64,000 bases of DNA from Nocardia pneumoniae NBRC 100136 (GTDB taxonomy: Bacteria > Actinomycetota > Actinomycetes > Mycobacteriales > Mycobacteriaceae): positions 1 through 64,000 of the forward strand of contig NZ_BAGF01000075.1 of assembly GCF_000308755.1 (NCBI RefSeq), in the 5' to 3' direction. The notes under the pieces are model-generated. The model saw only the letters and a list, made by a program, of their open reading frames with translations. It had not been told where the DNA came from and made no database searches. The translations under genes were made by a program, and so were the position numbers. This document shows positions 8,821 through 16,798 of the stretch, piece by piece. Within the stretch, counting starts at the first letter, position 1, and the number at the start of each line of letters is the position of its first letter.

Positions 8821-9084
8821 TCACTGCCCCGAAGCATTTCGCTGGTGCAAATTGACCGTTGAAGGGTGCGGCTCGGCGCCGTGGAAGACAGCCTCGATCC
8901 ATTCGTCTACGTCTGCGCTGGTGGCGCCGGCTACGCCGAAGGGTGGCCATAGGGGTGGTTTCGGAATCTCGGGGATGCCGCTGCGCCCACCTAGTTTTGC
9001 GTATAGGCGCCGCCGAGCGCGCAGCCAGGCCCAGCGGTCGGAGATCCGAGGGAGGAAGCCGACCTCAGCACTGCGCCTGCCGCC
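8821..9084 (-). pseudogene. 5'-truncated fragment of an unidentified protein
   Basis: 87 codons read coherently on this strand: VGFLPRISDRWAWLRARRRL, then KPPLWPPFGVAGATSADVDE and WIEAVFHGAEP, ending at a TGA. A stop lies immediately upstream at 9085-9087 and no start codon is usable in between. Codon choice and amino-acid composition look like a real gene, but I do not recognise the family. It fills most of the 8779-9191 gap. Confidence 0.45.
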
Positions 9085-9191
9085 TCAGTGAGCGGCTATG
9101 AATCCGGTGAATCTTGCTGGCTGAGCATGCCCGCCGTCGCGGCGTGCCCCAGCGCCGATGAGTTTCGAGCGCGTAGGAGGTCTACCCTGTC

Positions 9192-9743
9192 ATGAGAAAA
9201 CTGATCTACGGGTTCAGCGTGTCCCTGGACGGCTACATCAACGACCGCGACGGCAGCATCGACTGGACCGTCCCGGACGAGGAGCTGCACCAGTTCCACA
9301 ACGACCGCTACCGCGGGATCGATGTCTCGCTGCACGGTCGTCGCCTGTACGAGCTGATGGCCGAGTACTGGCCGCACGTGCCCGAGGACGCGCCGCGCAT
9401 CGAGCGTGAGTTCGGCAGGCTCTGGACGGAGAAGCCCAAGGTCGTCTTCTCCCGGACGCTCACCGAGGTCCACTGGAACAGCACGCTGATCAGCGAGAAC
9501 GCGGTCGAGGAGGTCCGCAGGCTCAAGGCCGGAGGCGACGGCGTCATGGAGGTCGGTGGCGCGAGCCTCGCGGCCTCGCTGATACCACACGGGCTCATCG
9601 ACGAGTACCAGCTGTTCGTCTCGCCCGTGGTGCTCGGCGGCGGCACACCGCTGTTCCCATCGCTGGCCAAGCGCATTCAGCTCCGATTGGCCGAGACGAG
9701 GCACTTCAACACCGCGGTGATGCTGCGCTATCTCGCCGACTGA
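9192..9743 (+). CDS. Dihydrofolate reductase-fold protein (RibD C-terminal family)
   Basis: 183-residue NADPH-binding reductase of the RibD_C/DHFR-like superfamily. It opens with the typical KLIYGFSVSLDGYI strand, has KVVFSRTLTEVHWNS in the centre, the glycine-rich VMEVGGASLAASLI cofactor loop, and LVSPVVLGGGTPLF-like sequence near the end (LFVSPVVLGGGTPLF). A TAGGAGGT ribosome site precedes the ATG by nine bases. It is not in a riboflavin operon, and such solitary members are common in actinobacteria with no fixed substrate. It stands alone between a gene fragment and a possible leader peptide. Confidence 0.87.
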   Translation: MRKLIYGFSVSLDGYINDRDGSIDWTVPDEELHQFHNDRYRGIDVSLHGRRLYELMAEYWPHVPEDAPRIEREFGRLWTEKPKVVFSRTLTEVHWNSTLISENAVEEVRRLKAGGDGVMEVGGASLAASLIPHGLIDEYQLFVSPVVLGGGTPLFPSLAKRIQLRLAETRHFNTAVMLRYLAD

Positions 9744-9922
9744 GGTTCGTTAAACCGCAGCAGCACCAGAGACGCCCGACGCCGTCACATTGATCTTTTG
9801 TTAGGACGAGCGAGCGGTTCCGTGGCATCCGGTCACGGAGCCTCCGCGAAAACCTGTTGGCGGACTATGGCGACCGCTGCTACTTTTCGGAGGCCGTGCG
9901 AGAGAACGAGGAGGTGGTACCC

Positions 9923-9973
9923 GTGAACATTTCGACTTGGGTGCTCCCCTCCGGGGTCACGGTCGGGCGATAG
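9923..9973 (+). CDS. Possible 16-residue leader peptide
   Basis: A GTG start at 9923 is preceded by GAGGAGG and opens a 16-codon frame (VNISTWVLPSGVTVGR) ending TAG at 9971, 45 bases before the next gene. The ribosome site is stronger than that of the downstream gene. It could be an upstream regulatory peptide or chance. Low confidence. The rest of the 9744-10018 gap has no gene. Confidence 0.25.
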   Translation: MNISTWVLPSGVTVGR

Positions 9974-10018
9974 GTCGTCCGGGAGCGCCGCTCGAGAGCA
10001 CTCCCGAAAGGCACGACC

Positions 10019-10750
10019 ATGCAATTCACTTCCGAACATCGCTTCGACGACGGCGTCCTCGAACGCGAATTCACCCTCGGCGAGATCCCCGGCATCCTGT
10101 GGACGCCCGGATTCGCATCCGCACCGGCCCCGCTGATCCTGATCGGCCACCCCGGCGGACTGCACAAGATGTACCCCCGACTGGTGGCCCGGGCCCGGCA
10201 CTCCGCGGCGGCGGGCTTCGCCGCGGCCACCATCGAGCTCCCCTGGAGCGGTGACCGGCCCCGTTCAGCCGCCGCCGAGCAGGCCCGCGCGGACCTGCAC
10301 CGGGCGCTGCAGGCCGACGGGCCGGTCGACGACGAGATCGTCGACCGGCTCGTCCTCCCATTGGTCGAAAAGGCGGTCCCAGAATGGCGGGCCGCCCTGG
10401 ACGCCCTCCTTTCGCTGCCCGAGATCGGCGGCTCGGTCGGGTACGCGGGAGGGGTGATCGCCATCGGCATCCGGCTGGCGGTGGTCGAGCCACGCATCTG
10501 TGCCGCCCTTCTGTTCGCCGGGAGTTTCGTGCCCCGCACCATGTTCGAGCAGGCACGGCAGATCACCATTCCGCTGCAGGTCCTGCTGCAGTGGGACGAC
10601 GAAGGAAACGACCGACAGCTGGCCCTGGACTTGTTCGACGCCTTCGGCTCCAAGGAGAAGACGCTGCACGCCAATATGGGCGGGCACACCGGCGTCCCGC
10701 AGTTCGAGGGAGACGCCGGGAACCGGTTCTTCGCCCGGCACCTGAAGTGA
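10019..10750 (+). CDS. Alpha/beta hydrolase, nucleophile serine apparently missing
   Basis: 243-residue protein of the dienelactone-hydrolase-like alpha/beta hydrolase fold. Core strands are recognisable: PLILIGHPGG (oxyanion strand), FAAATIELPW, QVLLQWDDEGND (acid residue) and the final HTGVPQFEG with the catalytic His. At the nucleophile elbow, where relatives have G-x-S-x-G, the sequence reads VGYAGGVIAIG, so no Ser, Cys or Asp is placed correctly. Either the enzyme is inactive, a binding protein, or it uses different chemistry. Length is normal. The ATG at 10019 is preceded by a weak GAAAGG. No operon partner. Confidence 0.75.
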   Translation: MQFTSEHRFDDGVLEREFTLGEIPGILWTPGFASAPAPLILIGHPGGLHKMYPRLVARARHSAAAGFAAATIELPWSGDRPRSAAAEQARADLHRALQADGPVDDEIVDRLVLPLVEKAVPEWRAALDALLSLPEIGGSVGYAGGVIAIGIRLAVVEPRICAALLFAGSFVPRTMFEQARQITIPLQVLLQWDDEGNDRQLALDLFDAFGSKEKTLHANMGGHTGVPQFEGDAGNRFFARHLK

Positions 10751-10760
10751 GGCCGACCTG

Positions 10761-10895
10761 TCAGGCTGGCAGCAGACGATAGGAGCTGTCGGCCAGGATC
10801 CCGCTCATCGAGGACAGGTCCCGGCCCTCCTCGATGGCGGCGGCCAGCAGATGCACAACCGCCCCGATCACGCTGGTACCGGTCATCGGCGGTAC
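10761..10895 (-). pseudogene. Unidentified C-terminal fragment
   Basis: About 44 codons ending at 10761 read VIGAVVHLLAAAIEEGRDLS then ILADSSYRLLPA, an amphipathic helical tail with native-looking codons but no upstream domain. An 11-bp perfect inverted repeat (10859-10869 with 10901-10911) overlaps its upstream edge. The remainder of the 10751-11073 gap shows no gene. Confidence 0.3.
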
Positions 10896-11073
10896 CGGCC
10901 GATCGGGGCGGCGCTCTGGCTGCACGCGAAGTCCCGAGGCGGTGCAGTGCGAATCCGGAGTGCGGCGGCGGTTCCGAAAAATCTTCGCGGACACCGATGA
11001 GTCCTCGGACGGTGCTCCGTCCTATCCGTTGAACGCGCTACCAACCCGGCGCGACCGACCAGAAGGACCAGAA

Positions 11074-11511
11074 ATGACCACCGCCAACCCCTCCGCCGAC
11101 TTCTCCAACGACCTCACCGACCGTCCCGGCAAGGTCCGCAACCGCACCCTGTGGACCCTGCAGATCCTGCTCGGCCTGTTCTTCATCATCGCCTCCGGCG
11201 GGCCGAAACTGGTTATCCCGCACGCCCTGACGGACAACGCCCCCGAGAATCTGACCATCCCCCTCGGGCTGCTCATCTTCATCGGAGTTGCGGAGGTCGC
11301 AGGCGGTATCGGCCTGATGGTGCCGCGGCTGAGTGCGCTGGCTGCCGCGGGTCTGTCCGTTCTCACCGTGCTCGCCGCCGGGACGCAGGCTTTCATCGCC
11401 GACAAGCCCTTGATGGGGATCTTCCCCCTGGTGCTCGCCGCGATCTTCGCCTGGATCGCCTACGAGCGCCGCGCCACCATCACCGACCTGCGCAACTCGC
11501 TCTCGCGATGA
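11074..11511 (+). CDS. DoxX-family membrane protein
   Basis: 145-residue integral membrane protein of the DoxX/DoxX-like family with four predicted helices: LWTLQILLGLFFIIASG, IPLGLLIFIGVAEVAGGIGL, SALAAAGLSVLTVLAAG and GIFPLVLAAIFAWIAY. The first helix ends in GGPKL, the usual position of the conserved polar motif. Homologues are associated with quinone-linked redox or thiol stress complexes, but a lone copy cannot be assigned. The ATG at 11074 has AAGGA seven bases before it; the long upstream in-frame extension has no signal. Two hairpins follow the stop. Confidence 0.82.
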   Translation: MTTANPSADFSNDLTDRPGKVRNRTLWTLQILLGLFFIIASGGPKLVIPHALTDNAPENLTIPLGLLIFIGVAEVAGGIGLMVPRLSALAAAGLSVLTVLAAGTQAFIADKPLMGIFPLVLAAIFAWIAYERRATITDLRNSLSR

Positions 11512-11524
11512 CGAATCCATAAGT

Positions 11525-11565
11525 ACGACCGGCGATCGGTGGCCCACCCACCGATCGCCGGTCGT
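11525..11565. terminator. 18-bp perfect hairpin, bidirectional terminator
   Basis: ACGACCGGCGATCGGTGG at 11525-11542 pairs exactly with 11548-11565 over a 5-base loop, 13 bases after the doxX stop. It lies between convergent genes. Confidence 0.85.
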
Positions 11566-11570
11566 GCGTT

Positions 11571-11612
11571 CCCGGATCGATCGCTCGTCGGGTTGGCGGC
11601 GATCGATCCGGG
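11571..11612. terminator. Second 14-bp perfect hairpin
   Basis: CCCGGATCGATCGC (11571-11584) pairs exactly with 11599-11612 over 14 bases. With the preceding hairpin it forms a tandem terminator, probably serving the minus-strand gene ending at 11642. Confidence 0.7.
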
Positions 11613-11641
11613 CGCGTTCAGCCAACACGCGCATGCCTGAA

Positions 11642-11845
11642 CTATCTGATCCGCCTCGTTGTGCGGCGGGAAGGACGCGGGAGCCTGCGTTGCGAGAACA
11701 GTTCGGCCACGGCGTGGACGAGGTCGGCGCGTTGTTCCGGCTGCGTGCCGCGCAGCACGATGACCAGCGCGAGTAAGCGGGTGAGTGCGTAGATCGCGGC
11801 ATACGCGATACCGCCGACGACAGTGATGTCGCTGACCAGCCCCAT
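11642..11845 (-). CDS. Small single-helix membrane protein
   Basis: 67-residue hypothetical protein. Residues ~5-32 (SDITVVGGIAYAAIYALTRL and on to LALVIVL) form one long hydrophobic helix, then a soluble tail ending in Arg-rich sequence. GGAG lies six bases before the ATG at 11845. Convergent with doxX. A 14-bp palindrome sits just upstream of its start. Function unknown. Confidence 0.55.
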   Translation of the reverse strand: MGLVSDITVVGGIAYAAIYALTRLLALVIVLRGTQPEQRADLVHAVAELFSQRRLPRPSRRTTRRIR

Positions 11846-11866
11846 AGGGTTCTCCGGTGATTTCGT

Positions 11867-11880
11867 GCGCACGCGTGCGC
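11867..11880. promoter_or_regulatory. 14-bp palindrome upstream of the small membrane gene
   Basis: GCGCACGCGTGCGC is perfectly self-complementary and lies 21 bases before the start at 11845. Possible operator. The rest of the 11846-12264 gap contains no gene; its last ~100 bases are a regulatory region duplicated ahead of the next gene pair. Confidence 0.35.
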
Positions 11881-12264
11881 CAGCCACCGAAGGTCTCTTC
11901 CGCCAGAGCGGGGGCTGGTCAGCGCTCCCGCTTTCGAAGCCGACGGCCCCGGAGGAGCGTGAACTCCTCGGGTTGACGGGACCGCCGCGAAGGAATACTC
12001 CCCTCCACTTGCCTCCCCAGCATCGCACACAACCCGCTGCGCCGGGGTCCGAAGAGAAAACCAGGGGTGAATGCGTCACGTCCGGTCCGACTTTGCTCGA
12101 CCTCGCGTCGCGTCCCAATCTGATTGCGGCGCCGTCCTCTAGGACGCCAAACGTGCCGGGAGCGAACGGGACCGCTACTGCCCGTGACGGCGGTGGCGGG
12201 AATACAATCGGCTCGAAGTTGCCGTTCGACGGAGAGCCCGTTGCGGAATCGAAGGGGCCACAGG

Positions 12265-13098
12265 GTGACCGATTTCCAGCGCGGACCTGGCGGTCAGCCG
12301 CCTATACCGGGCGACGTCGATCCCGCTGCGCAGCAATGGGATTCGCCGGTAGGCGGCTGTGCCATGTCTTCCGTGCCACCTGGCCAGGGATATGGGTCGG
12401 CACCGTCGTACCCGCCACCATCTACCGGCAACGGCAGGACAGGTTTGATCATCGCCGGTGTTCTCGGGCTGGTGGTGGTGCTGGGGCTCGGCGTGGTTAT
12501 CGGCATGGTCGTCAGCGGTGGCGACAGCAGCAGCGAGTCCGCCGATACCTCGGCCACTGCCTGGCGGGAAGCGGCAACCTATTCCATGAATGCGATCACC
12601 AACGCCTGCGACCTCGTCGATCCCACGCCGTTGACCAAGTGGTCGCCCACGCCCAAAGGTGCTCCCGAGCATAGGGAAACGCGGCCGACCGCCTACGGAA
12701 GCGGCAGCCTGAAGTGCGATGCCGAATACACCAGCGCGACCGTCGGCGAGTTCGCTATGAACAAGGCCGCAATGAGCGTCGAGGCCGAATTCACCAACGG
12801 TGCGGCGGCACCCTTCTACGACCATTGGAAACACGCCGACGTCGCCACCCCCGAGTCGGAGTCGGCTTCCGGTCCGGTCACCGGAATCGGCAATCAGGGC
12901 TACTGGTACTCCGAAGTCAGAGGAAACCTCGTCGCGAACATGACCTACGTCGTCTGTGTCCAGGACGGCAATGTCTCGGTGCGGGTGAAGATCTTGCTCA
13001 CGCGCGAGAAGGGTTCTCCCGTGGTGAGATGGGACGAACTCGATTCGATCGCCAGGTTGCAGGCGGCCAGGACGCTGGACGGTCTACGCGAGAAGTAG
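12265..13098 (+). CDS. Membrane-anchored extracellular protein, paralogue 1 (DUF3558-like?)
   Basis: 277-residue type II membrane-anchored protein. A Pro/Gly/Gln-rich cytosolic N-terminus (~60 residues) precedes one transmembrane helix (LIIAGVLGLVVVLGLGVVIG), a Ser-rich linker, and an extracellular domain starting YSMNAITNACDLVDPTPLTKW. That domain pattern, with a Cys after the first helix and another in LKCDAEY, resembles the actinobacterial DUF3558-like secreted domain, though I cannot confirm the family. The GTG at 12265 (ACCGATT follows) matches the aligned ATG of the next gene. Probable surface protein of unknown role, duplicated in tandem. Confidence 0.7.
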   Translation: MTDFQRGPGGQPPIPGDVDPAAQQWDSPVGGCAMSSVPPGQGYGSAPSYPPPSTGNGRTGLIIAGVLGLVVVLGLGVVIGMVVSGGDSSSESADTSATAWREAATYSMNAITNACDLVDPTPLTKWSPTPKGAPEHRETRPTAYGSGSLKCDAEYTSATVGEFAMNKAAMSVEAEFTNGAAAPFYDHWKHADVATPESESASGPVTGIGNQGYWYSEVRGNLVANMTYVVCVQDGNVSVRVKILLTREKGSPVVRWDELDSIARLQAARTLDGLREK

Positions 13099-13213
13099 CG
13101 ACCTGCGACTCGAACGGACCAGTGGGACGGCGCCGACGACCAACGGTGGCTGGAATACGATCGGGGGTCGGAGTTGACGGCGAGCCCAGTGCGGAACCGG
13201 AGAGGCGACGGGG

Positions 13214-14131
13214 ATGACCGATTCTCAGCACGGACCTGACGATCGGCCGACGCCGAAAAGCCCAGATCCTGCTGTGCGGCGACCTGATCCGTCAGTCGGT
13301 GGCTGGGGCGTCCCGGATCCGGGCAGGTACCCGCCTCCGCCCGGGGCCACGTCCGGTCAGCCCGCTACCGGGTACGGCTCACCTGGTCCGAGATACGGGC
13401 GTCCACCGTACCCACCGCGGACCGGCAGCGGCAGAATGGGTCTGATCGTTGCCGGTGTTATCGGGCTGGCGGTAGTGCTCGGTCTCGGTGTAGTGATCGG
13501 TGTCGTCGTCGGCGGCAGAGACAGCGATTCCGCCACTGCCCCAAACCCGTCCAACACCTCGTCCAGTGCGGCTCCAGCCACGACATCCCGCCCGGAACCG
13601 GCGCCGGGAATCTATTCGATGAGTGGGATCACCAACGCGTGCCACCTTGTCGATCCCACGCCGTTGCACAGGTGGTCGTCCACTCCGAGGGAAGCCCCCC
13701 AGCATCAGGAATTCCCGCCGAATACCTTCGATGGCGGCAACCTGTACTGCGCCATCCGCTACACCAGCCCCTCGACCGTCCCCGACGACGCGACCGTCAA
13801 TGAAGCAGGCATCAGCCTCCAGGCCCAGTTCACCGGTGCCGCCGCCCCCGCCTACGACCGGTGGAAACAGACCGACACCAGCGCTGCCGGATCGGGGCGC
13901 GCCTCGGGCGAGGTCACCGGAATCGGCGCCCAGGGCTACTGGCATACCGCGACCACGGACACCAGCAACGGAATGACCTACATCGTGGGCGCGCAGGACA
14001 GCAATGTCTCAGTGCGAGTGGAAGTCGCCATCCTGCGCGCGAAGGGCGAACCCCCGGTGAACCGGGACGAGCTCGCCGCGATCGCCGAGAACCAGGCCCG
14101 CAAGACGCTGGACGGATTGAAGAAGACATAG
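13214..14131 (+). CDS. Membrane-anchored extracellular protein, paralogue 2
   Basis: 305-residue homologue of the preceding protein with the same plan: Pro/Gly/Tyr-rich N-terminus, one helix (MGLIVAGVIGLAVVLGLGVV), a Ser/Thr/Pro/Ala linker, then YSMSGITNACHLVDPTPLHRW and LYCAIRY retaining both Cys residues, ending NQARKTLDGLKK, compare LQAARTLDGLREK in paralogue 1. ATG at 13214 follows GGAGAGGCGACGGGG. A 115-base gap separates the two, so they may share transcription or use the duplicated promoter. Conservation of both Cys residues suggests a disulphide. Function unknown. Confidence 0.75.
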   Translation: MTDSQHGPDDRPTPKSPDPAVRRPDPSVGGWGVPDPGRYPPPPGATSGQPATGYGSPGPRYGRPPYPPRTGSGRMGLIVAGVIGLAVVLGLGVVIGVVVGGRDSDSATAPNPSNTSSSAAPATTSRPEPAPGIYSMSGITNACHLVDPTPLHRWSSTPREAPQHQEFPPNTFDGGNLYCAIRYTSPSTVPDDATVNEAGISLQAQFTGAAAPAYDRWKQTDTSAAGSGRASGEVTGIGAQGYWHTATTDTSNGMTYIVGAQDSNVSVRVEVAILRAKGEPPVNRDELAAIAENQARKTLDGLKKT

Positions 14132-14322
14132 CACGCTTCGTCGAAGCCGTCCCCGCGTCACGGGCTCGAATCCCACCACCTACCCTGACGGCTGTTGGGT
14201 ATCGCGGGTTTCCGCGGGCGGCGGGCTGCCATCACCGAGTGGGCGTTATCGGCCGTTGAACTCCCACTCACGGCTCGCTGATCGGCCGATCGTGTCGGGC
14301 CCCTCGCGGCATACTGAGAGTC

Positions 14323-14655
14323 ATGGGGTATGAAGCCGTGCGGCGGCATTCTCGCAGGGGACGGGTAGGCGGGAGTTACGTAAGGGGGTCGGTCCGTTTC
14401 ACCGACCGACGCGCACCCCAACGGCCGGGGCGCTACCGGTCCCCGTACTTCCACGGCTACCGCAGTGCATCGCCCATGCCGATCCTGTGGGGCCTCGGGG
14501 CCCTCGTAGGCGGCGTGTTCCTCGTGCTGGTCGTGCTGACCCTCACCCATATGGGATCTGCCAACAGGCCAGCCGACACCGCCGTGGTGCCGTCGACCCT
14601 CGCGCCCGCGCAGCCGACTGCCCCGCCGAAGTCGTGCTTCCCGTTCAACTGCTGA
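14323..14655 (+). CDS. Small membrane protein with basic N-terminus
   Basis: 110-residue hypothetical protein. A strongly basic Arg-rich N-terminus (~45 residues) precedes one helix (PILWGLGALVGGVFLVLVVL) and a Thr/Pro/Ala linker that ends CFPFNC, two Cys residues four apart at the very C-terminus. The topology puts the Cys pair outside the cell. Start ATG 14323 has a weak GAGAG. No family recognised. Confidence 0.5.
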   Translation: MGYEAVRRHSRRGRVGGSYVRGSVRFTDRRAPQRPGRYRSPYFHGYRSASPMPILWGLGALVGGVFLVLVVLTLTHMGSANRPADTAVVPSTLAPAQPTAPPKSCFPFNC

Positions 14656-14777
14656 CCACAAGAACAGCGCGGCTGTGTCCGTTGTCAATCGTCGGATGAT
14701 CAACCGGGGCAACGACATCGAACAGCGATCAGTCCGCCCTCGCCCGGAATCGTCTGCGGGTCCACACCGTTGTGAAC

Positions 14778-14821
14778 CACCCCGACGCCGTCGTCGGGGT
14801 GAGAGTGTCGCACACTCTCAC
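14778..14821. terminator. Two overlapping perfect hairpins
   Basis: CACCCCGACG/CGTCGGGGTG (14778-14787 with 14792-14801) and GTGAGAGTGT/ACACTCTCAC (14799-14808 with 14812-14821) share three bases, so only one can form fully. They lie between convergent genes ending at 14655 and 14877. Confidence 0.7.
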
Positions 14822-14876
14822 CTGATCGGAGCCGCGGAGCCAGATCTTCCGAGTATTCGGAATTCGACCCCCGAAC

Positions 14877-15125
14877 TCATCGCGGTGTCCGTCCTTCTTG
14901 CTCCCTGGCCTCATGAAGTAGGACAGCTTCACGAGCTTCGCCTGGGCGTGGAAGCTCCTGAGTAAGGAAGGTATGTTTCGCCCATTCGTATGCGTAGAGC
15001 GCTCTCCGCATCCAGTGTGAGGGACAATCTTGAAAATCATCACTGGGGTGCGGATCGTCCATCACCAGGGCTTCCATAGCCGCGTGAAACCCAGCTCTGT
15101 TGATATCTATTTCGGAAAAATACAT
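14877..15125 (-). CDS. Small hypothetical protein
   Basis: 82-residue protein of unknown function, acidic and aromatic-rich in the first half (SEIDINRAGFHAAMEALVMD, then HWMRRALYAYEWAKHTFL). AAGGA lies seven bases before the ATG at 15125. It follows another small frame (15146-15382) by 20 bases on the same strand, so the two may be co-transcribed. The upstream base composition is slightly lower in GC than neighbours. Confidence 0.5.
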   Translation of the reverse strand: MYFSEIDINRAGFHAAMEALVMDDPHPSDDFQDCPSHWMRRALYAYEWAKHTFLTQELPRPGEAREAVLLHEAREQEGRTPR

Positions 15126-15145
15126 GCTCAATCCTTATTTTCAAG

Positions 15146-15382
15146 TCAGTGTGAGGCACCTCCGGTAATGGCAGCGATAGCAAGTGACAGCAATATACGG
15201 ACCGCACTTGCTTGTCTGCTGGGAACGACGTCAGCAACCCGCGGCCCGGCTGCCGCAAGCTCGAGGATTGGATCGACGTGTTCGCCGTTCCTGAGTCGGT
15301 GGTGCGCGAACCGGCGAATGGTGGCGAAGGTTTTTTCCCGGCAGTCCTGCTCGCGGGCGGCCGGATCGCCAGTCGTGCGCAC
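15146..15382 (-). CDS. Small hypothetical protein (start uncertain)
   Basis: 78-residue frame with plausible composition: FATIRRFAHHRLRNGEHVDP then ILELAAAGPRVADVVPS and a hydrophobic end. The GTG at 15382 has no clear ribosome site and the frame stays open upstream with less convincing sequence, so the N-terminus may be wrong or the gene frameshifted. The rest of the 15126-15681 gap holds no recognisable gene. Confidence 0.35.
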   Translation of the reverse strand: MRTTGDPAAREQDCREKTFATIRRFAHHRLRNGEHVDPILELAAAGPRVADVVPSRQASAVRILLSLAIAAITGGASH

Positions 15383-15682
15383 CAGGAAACACCACGGAAG
15401 CGGATTCCGCGCCCGGCTGGGCTGGATGCTGCGGCGGCACGCACTTCGTGGGCTCCTCGGCAGTCGGGCGCCGCTTTTCGCAGTTCGTCGGCGACTCGTC
15501 GAGCAAGTCGAGAAGGGCCGGCACCTCGGCCATCGCGCATCCTTCCGTTCGCCGGTGGGCTGAACATGCACCGTACGTTCGCTAGGTAGCCGTTCAGGCA
15601 GTGACCATGCTCACAGGATCTGGGGATACTGTCAAGCTCTCCTGGCAATTCATGCACCCGCATGCGGAATGCTGATGTAGTA

Positions 15683-15701
15683 TGTTCAGCATGACTGAAC
15701 A
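15683..15701. promoter_or_regulatory. Dyad operator overlapping the XRE-TetR start codon
   Basis: TGTTCAG-CATGA-CTGAACA: perfect 7-bp arms with the ATG at 15691 inside the spacer. Position suggests autorepression of the gene. Confidence 0.6.
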
Positions 15702-16587
15702 CCCAATTGTCGGTGTGGGTGCTGGCGAGACCGGTGTGGGTCATCTGGTGCGCCGGACTCGTACGGCGGCTGGAGTCTCGCTGCGCGAACTGGCGCGCAA
15801 GATCGACGTCAGCGCCGCAACCCTGAGCGCCATCGAGAACGGCAAGACGCCGCTGACCGTCGACCGACTCGACCGGATCGCGGCCGAACTCGGTGTCTCC
15901 ACCGTCGACATTCTCACCGTCCGCCCAACAGCGGCTGCCGACGCTACCGACCCCTCTCCTGCCCGTCCGGCCCGTGACGGGCAAACGTGGCGCAGTTTCG
16001 AGCCTCTGATCCTCGATCCTGTTCTCGGCGCGGCGATCGCCGTATTCATGCAAACCGGTTACCACGGCGCGACGATGAGGAGCATCGCAGCGAACGCCGG
16101 TATGAGCGTCGCCGGCGTCTACCACTACTACCGGAGCAAACAGGACCTGCTCGTCGCCATCTTCGACCTCGGAATGTCCGAACTGCACTGGCGAATTCCG
16201 GCAGCCCGCGACGACGGCGTCACCGTAGTCGAACGATTCGCCAACATGGTCGAAGCCCTCGCGCTGTTCCACACGCACCGTGGTGACCTCGCGTTCATCG
16301 GCGCCAGCGAAATGCGCAGCTTCGACGAACCCAACCGCTCCCGAATCGCCGCTCTCCGCACCGACGTTCAGCGAATGATCGACGATGAAGTTGCCGCAGG
16401 CATCAGGGCAGGTGAATTCACCACCCCCCACCCCCGCGAAGCCGCCCGCGCTGTCTCCACCATGTGCACTTCCCTGCCGCAGTGGTTTCGCCCCGGCGGC
16501 ACCATCTCTCGCCACCAAATCGCTGTCGAGTACGCCCAATTCGCCGTCGACATCATGCGCGGACACACGCGAGCCCAGCCGTCATAG
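15691..16587 (+). CDS. XRE-TetR fusion regulator
   Basis: 298-residue regulator with two DNA-binding domains. Residues ~15-75 are a Cro/C1-type helix-turn-helix (LVRRTRTAAGVSLRELARKI, then VSAATLSAIENGK and LDRIAAELGV). Residues ~105-155 are a TetR N-terminal domain (AVFMQTGYHGATMRSIAANA then MSVAGVYHYYRSKQDLL), followed by a TetR ligand-binding helical body. This tandem arrangement occurs in a subset of actinobacterial regulators. ATG at 15691 is chosen; an ATG at 15682 is in frame. A 7-bp dyad covers the start. No co-directional target gene follows, so it may act at a distance or on itself. Confidence 0.85.
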   Translation: MTEHPIVGVGAGETGVGHLVRRTRTAAGVSLRELARKIDVSAATLSAIENGKTPLTVDRLDRIAAELGVSTVDILTVRPTAAADATDPSPARPARDGQTWRSFEPLILDPVLGAAIAVFMQTGYHGATMRSIAANAGMSVAGVYHYYRSKQDLLVAIFDLGMSELHWRIPAARDDGVTVVERFANMVEALALFHTHRGDLAFIGASEMRSFDEPNRSRIAALRTDVQRMIDDEVAAGIRAGEFTTPHPREAARAVSTMCTSLPQWFRPGGTISRHQIAVEYAQFAVDIMRGHTRAQPS

Positions 16588-16798
16588 CCCAGCCTCCATC
16601 GGGAGCGTGCCCGAGCCGCCCTCCCCCACGATCGAGAGGGCCGACGGTCCGCATGGAGTTGGCCACCGTGAGCTTTGGCGAGTGGGGCTGTGGTGTCGAC
16701 GCCGACGGCGTCTACCGGGAAGTGCACTACTGACAGAACCTACATCCATCTGTGTCGATCCGCCGACACCGAGGCGACCACGGGCTTCTGCGGATGGC

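Larger units (their letters stand above)
12165..14131 (+). repeat. Tandem gene duplication including upstream region
   Basis: The genes at 12265 and 13214 and roughly 100 bases ahead of each align: both share GAATAC(A/G)ATCGG, then GAGTTG/GAAGTTG, then GAGCCC, GTGCGGAA/TTGCGGAA and the start ACCGATT. The promoter region was therefore copied with the gene. Protein divergence is substantial, so the duplication is not recent. Confidence 0.75.

Noticed and set aside
10859..10911. 11-bp inverted repeat as a terminator
   Set aside because: It lies upstream of the fragment it would serve and has a long 31-base loop; it is noted only as a feature of the gap.
15040..16566. 508-codon minus-strand frame
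   Set aside because: Antisense to the XRE-TetR gene in its first two thirds; no domain seen.
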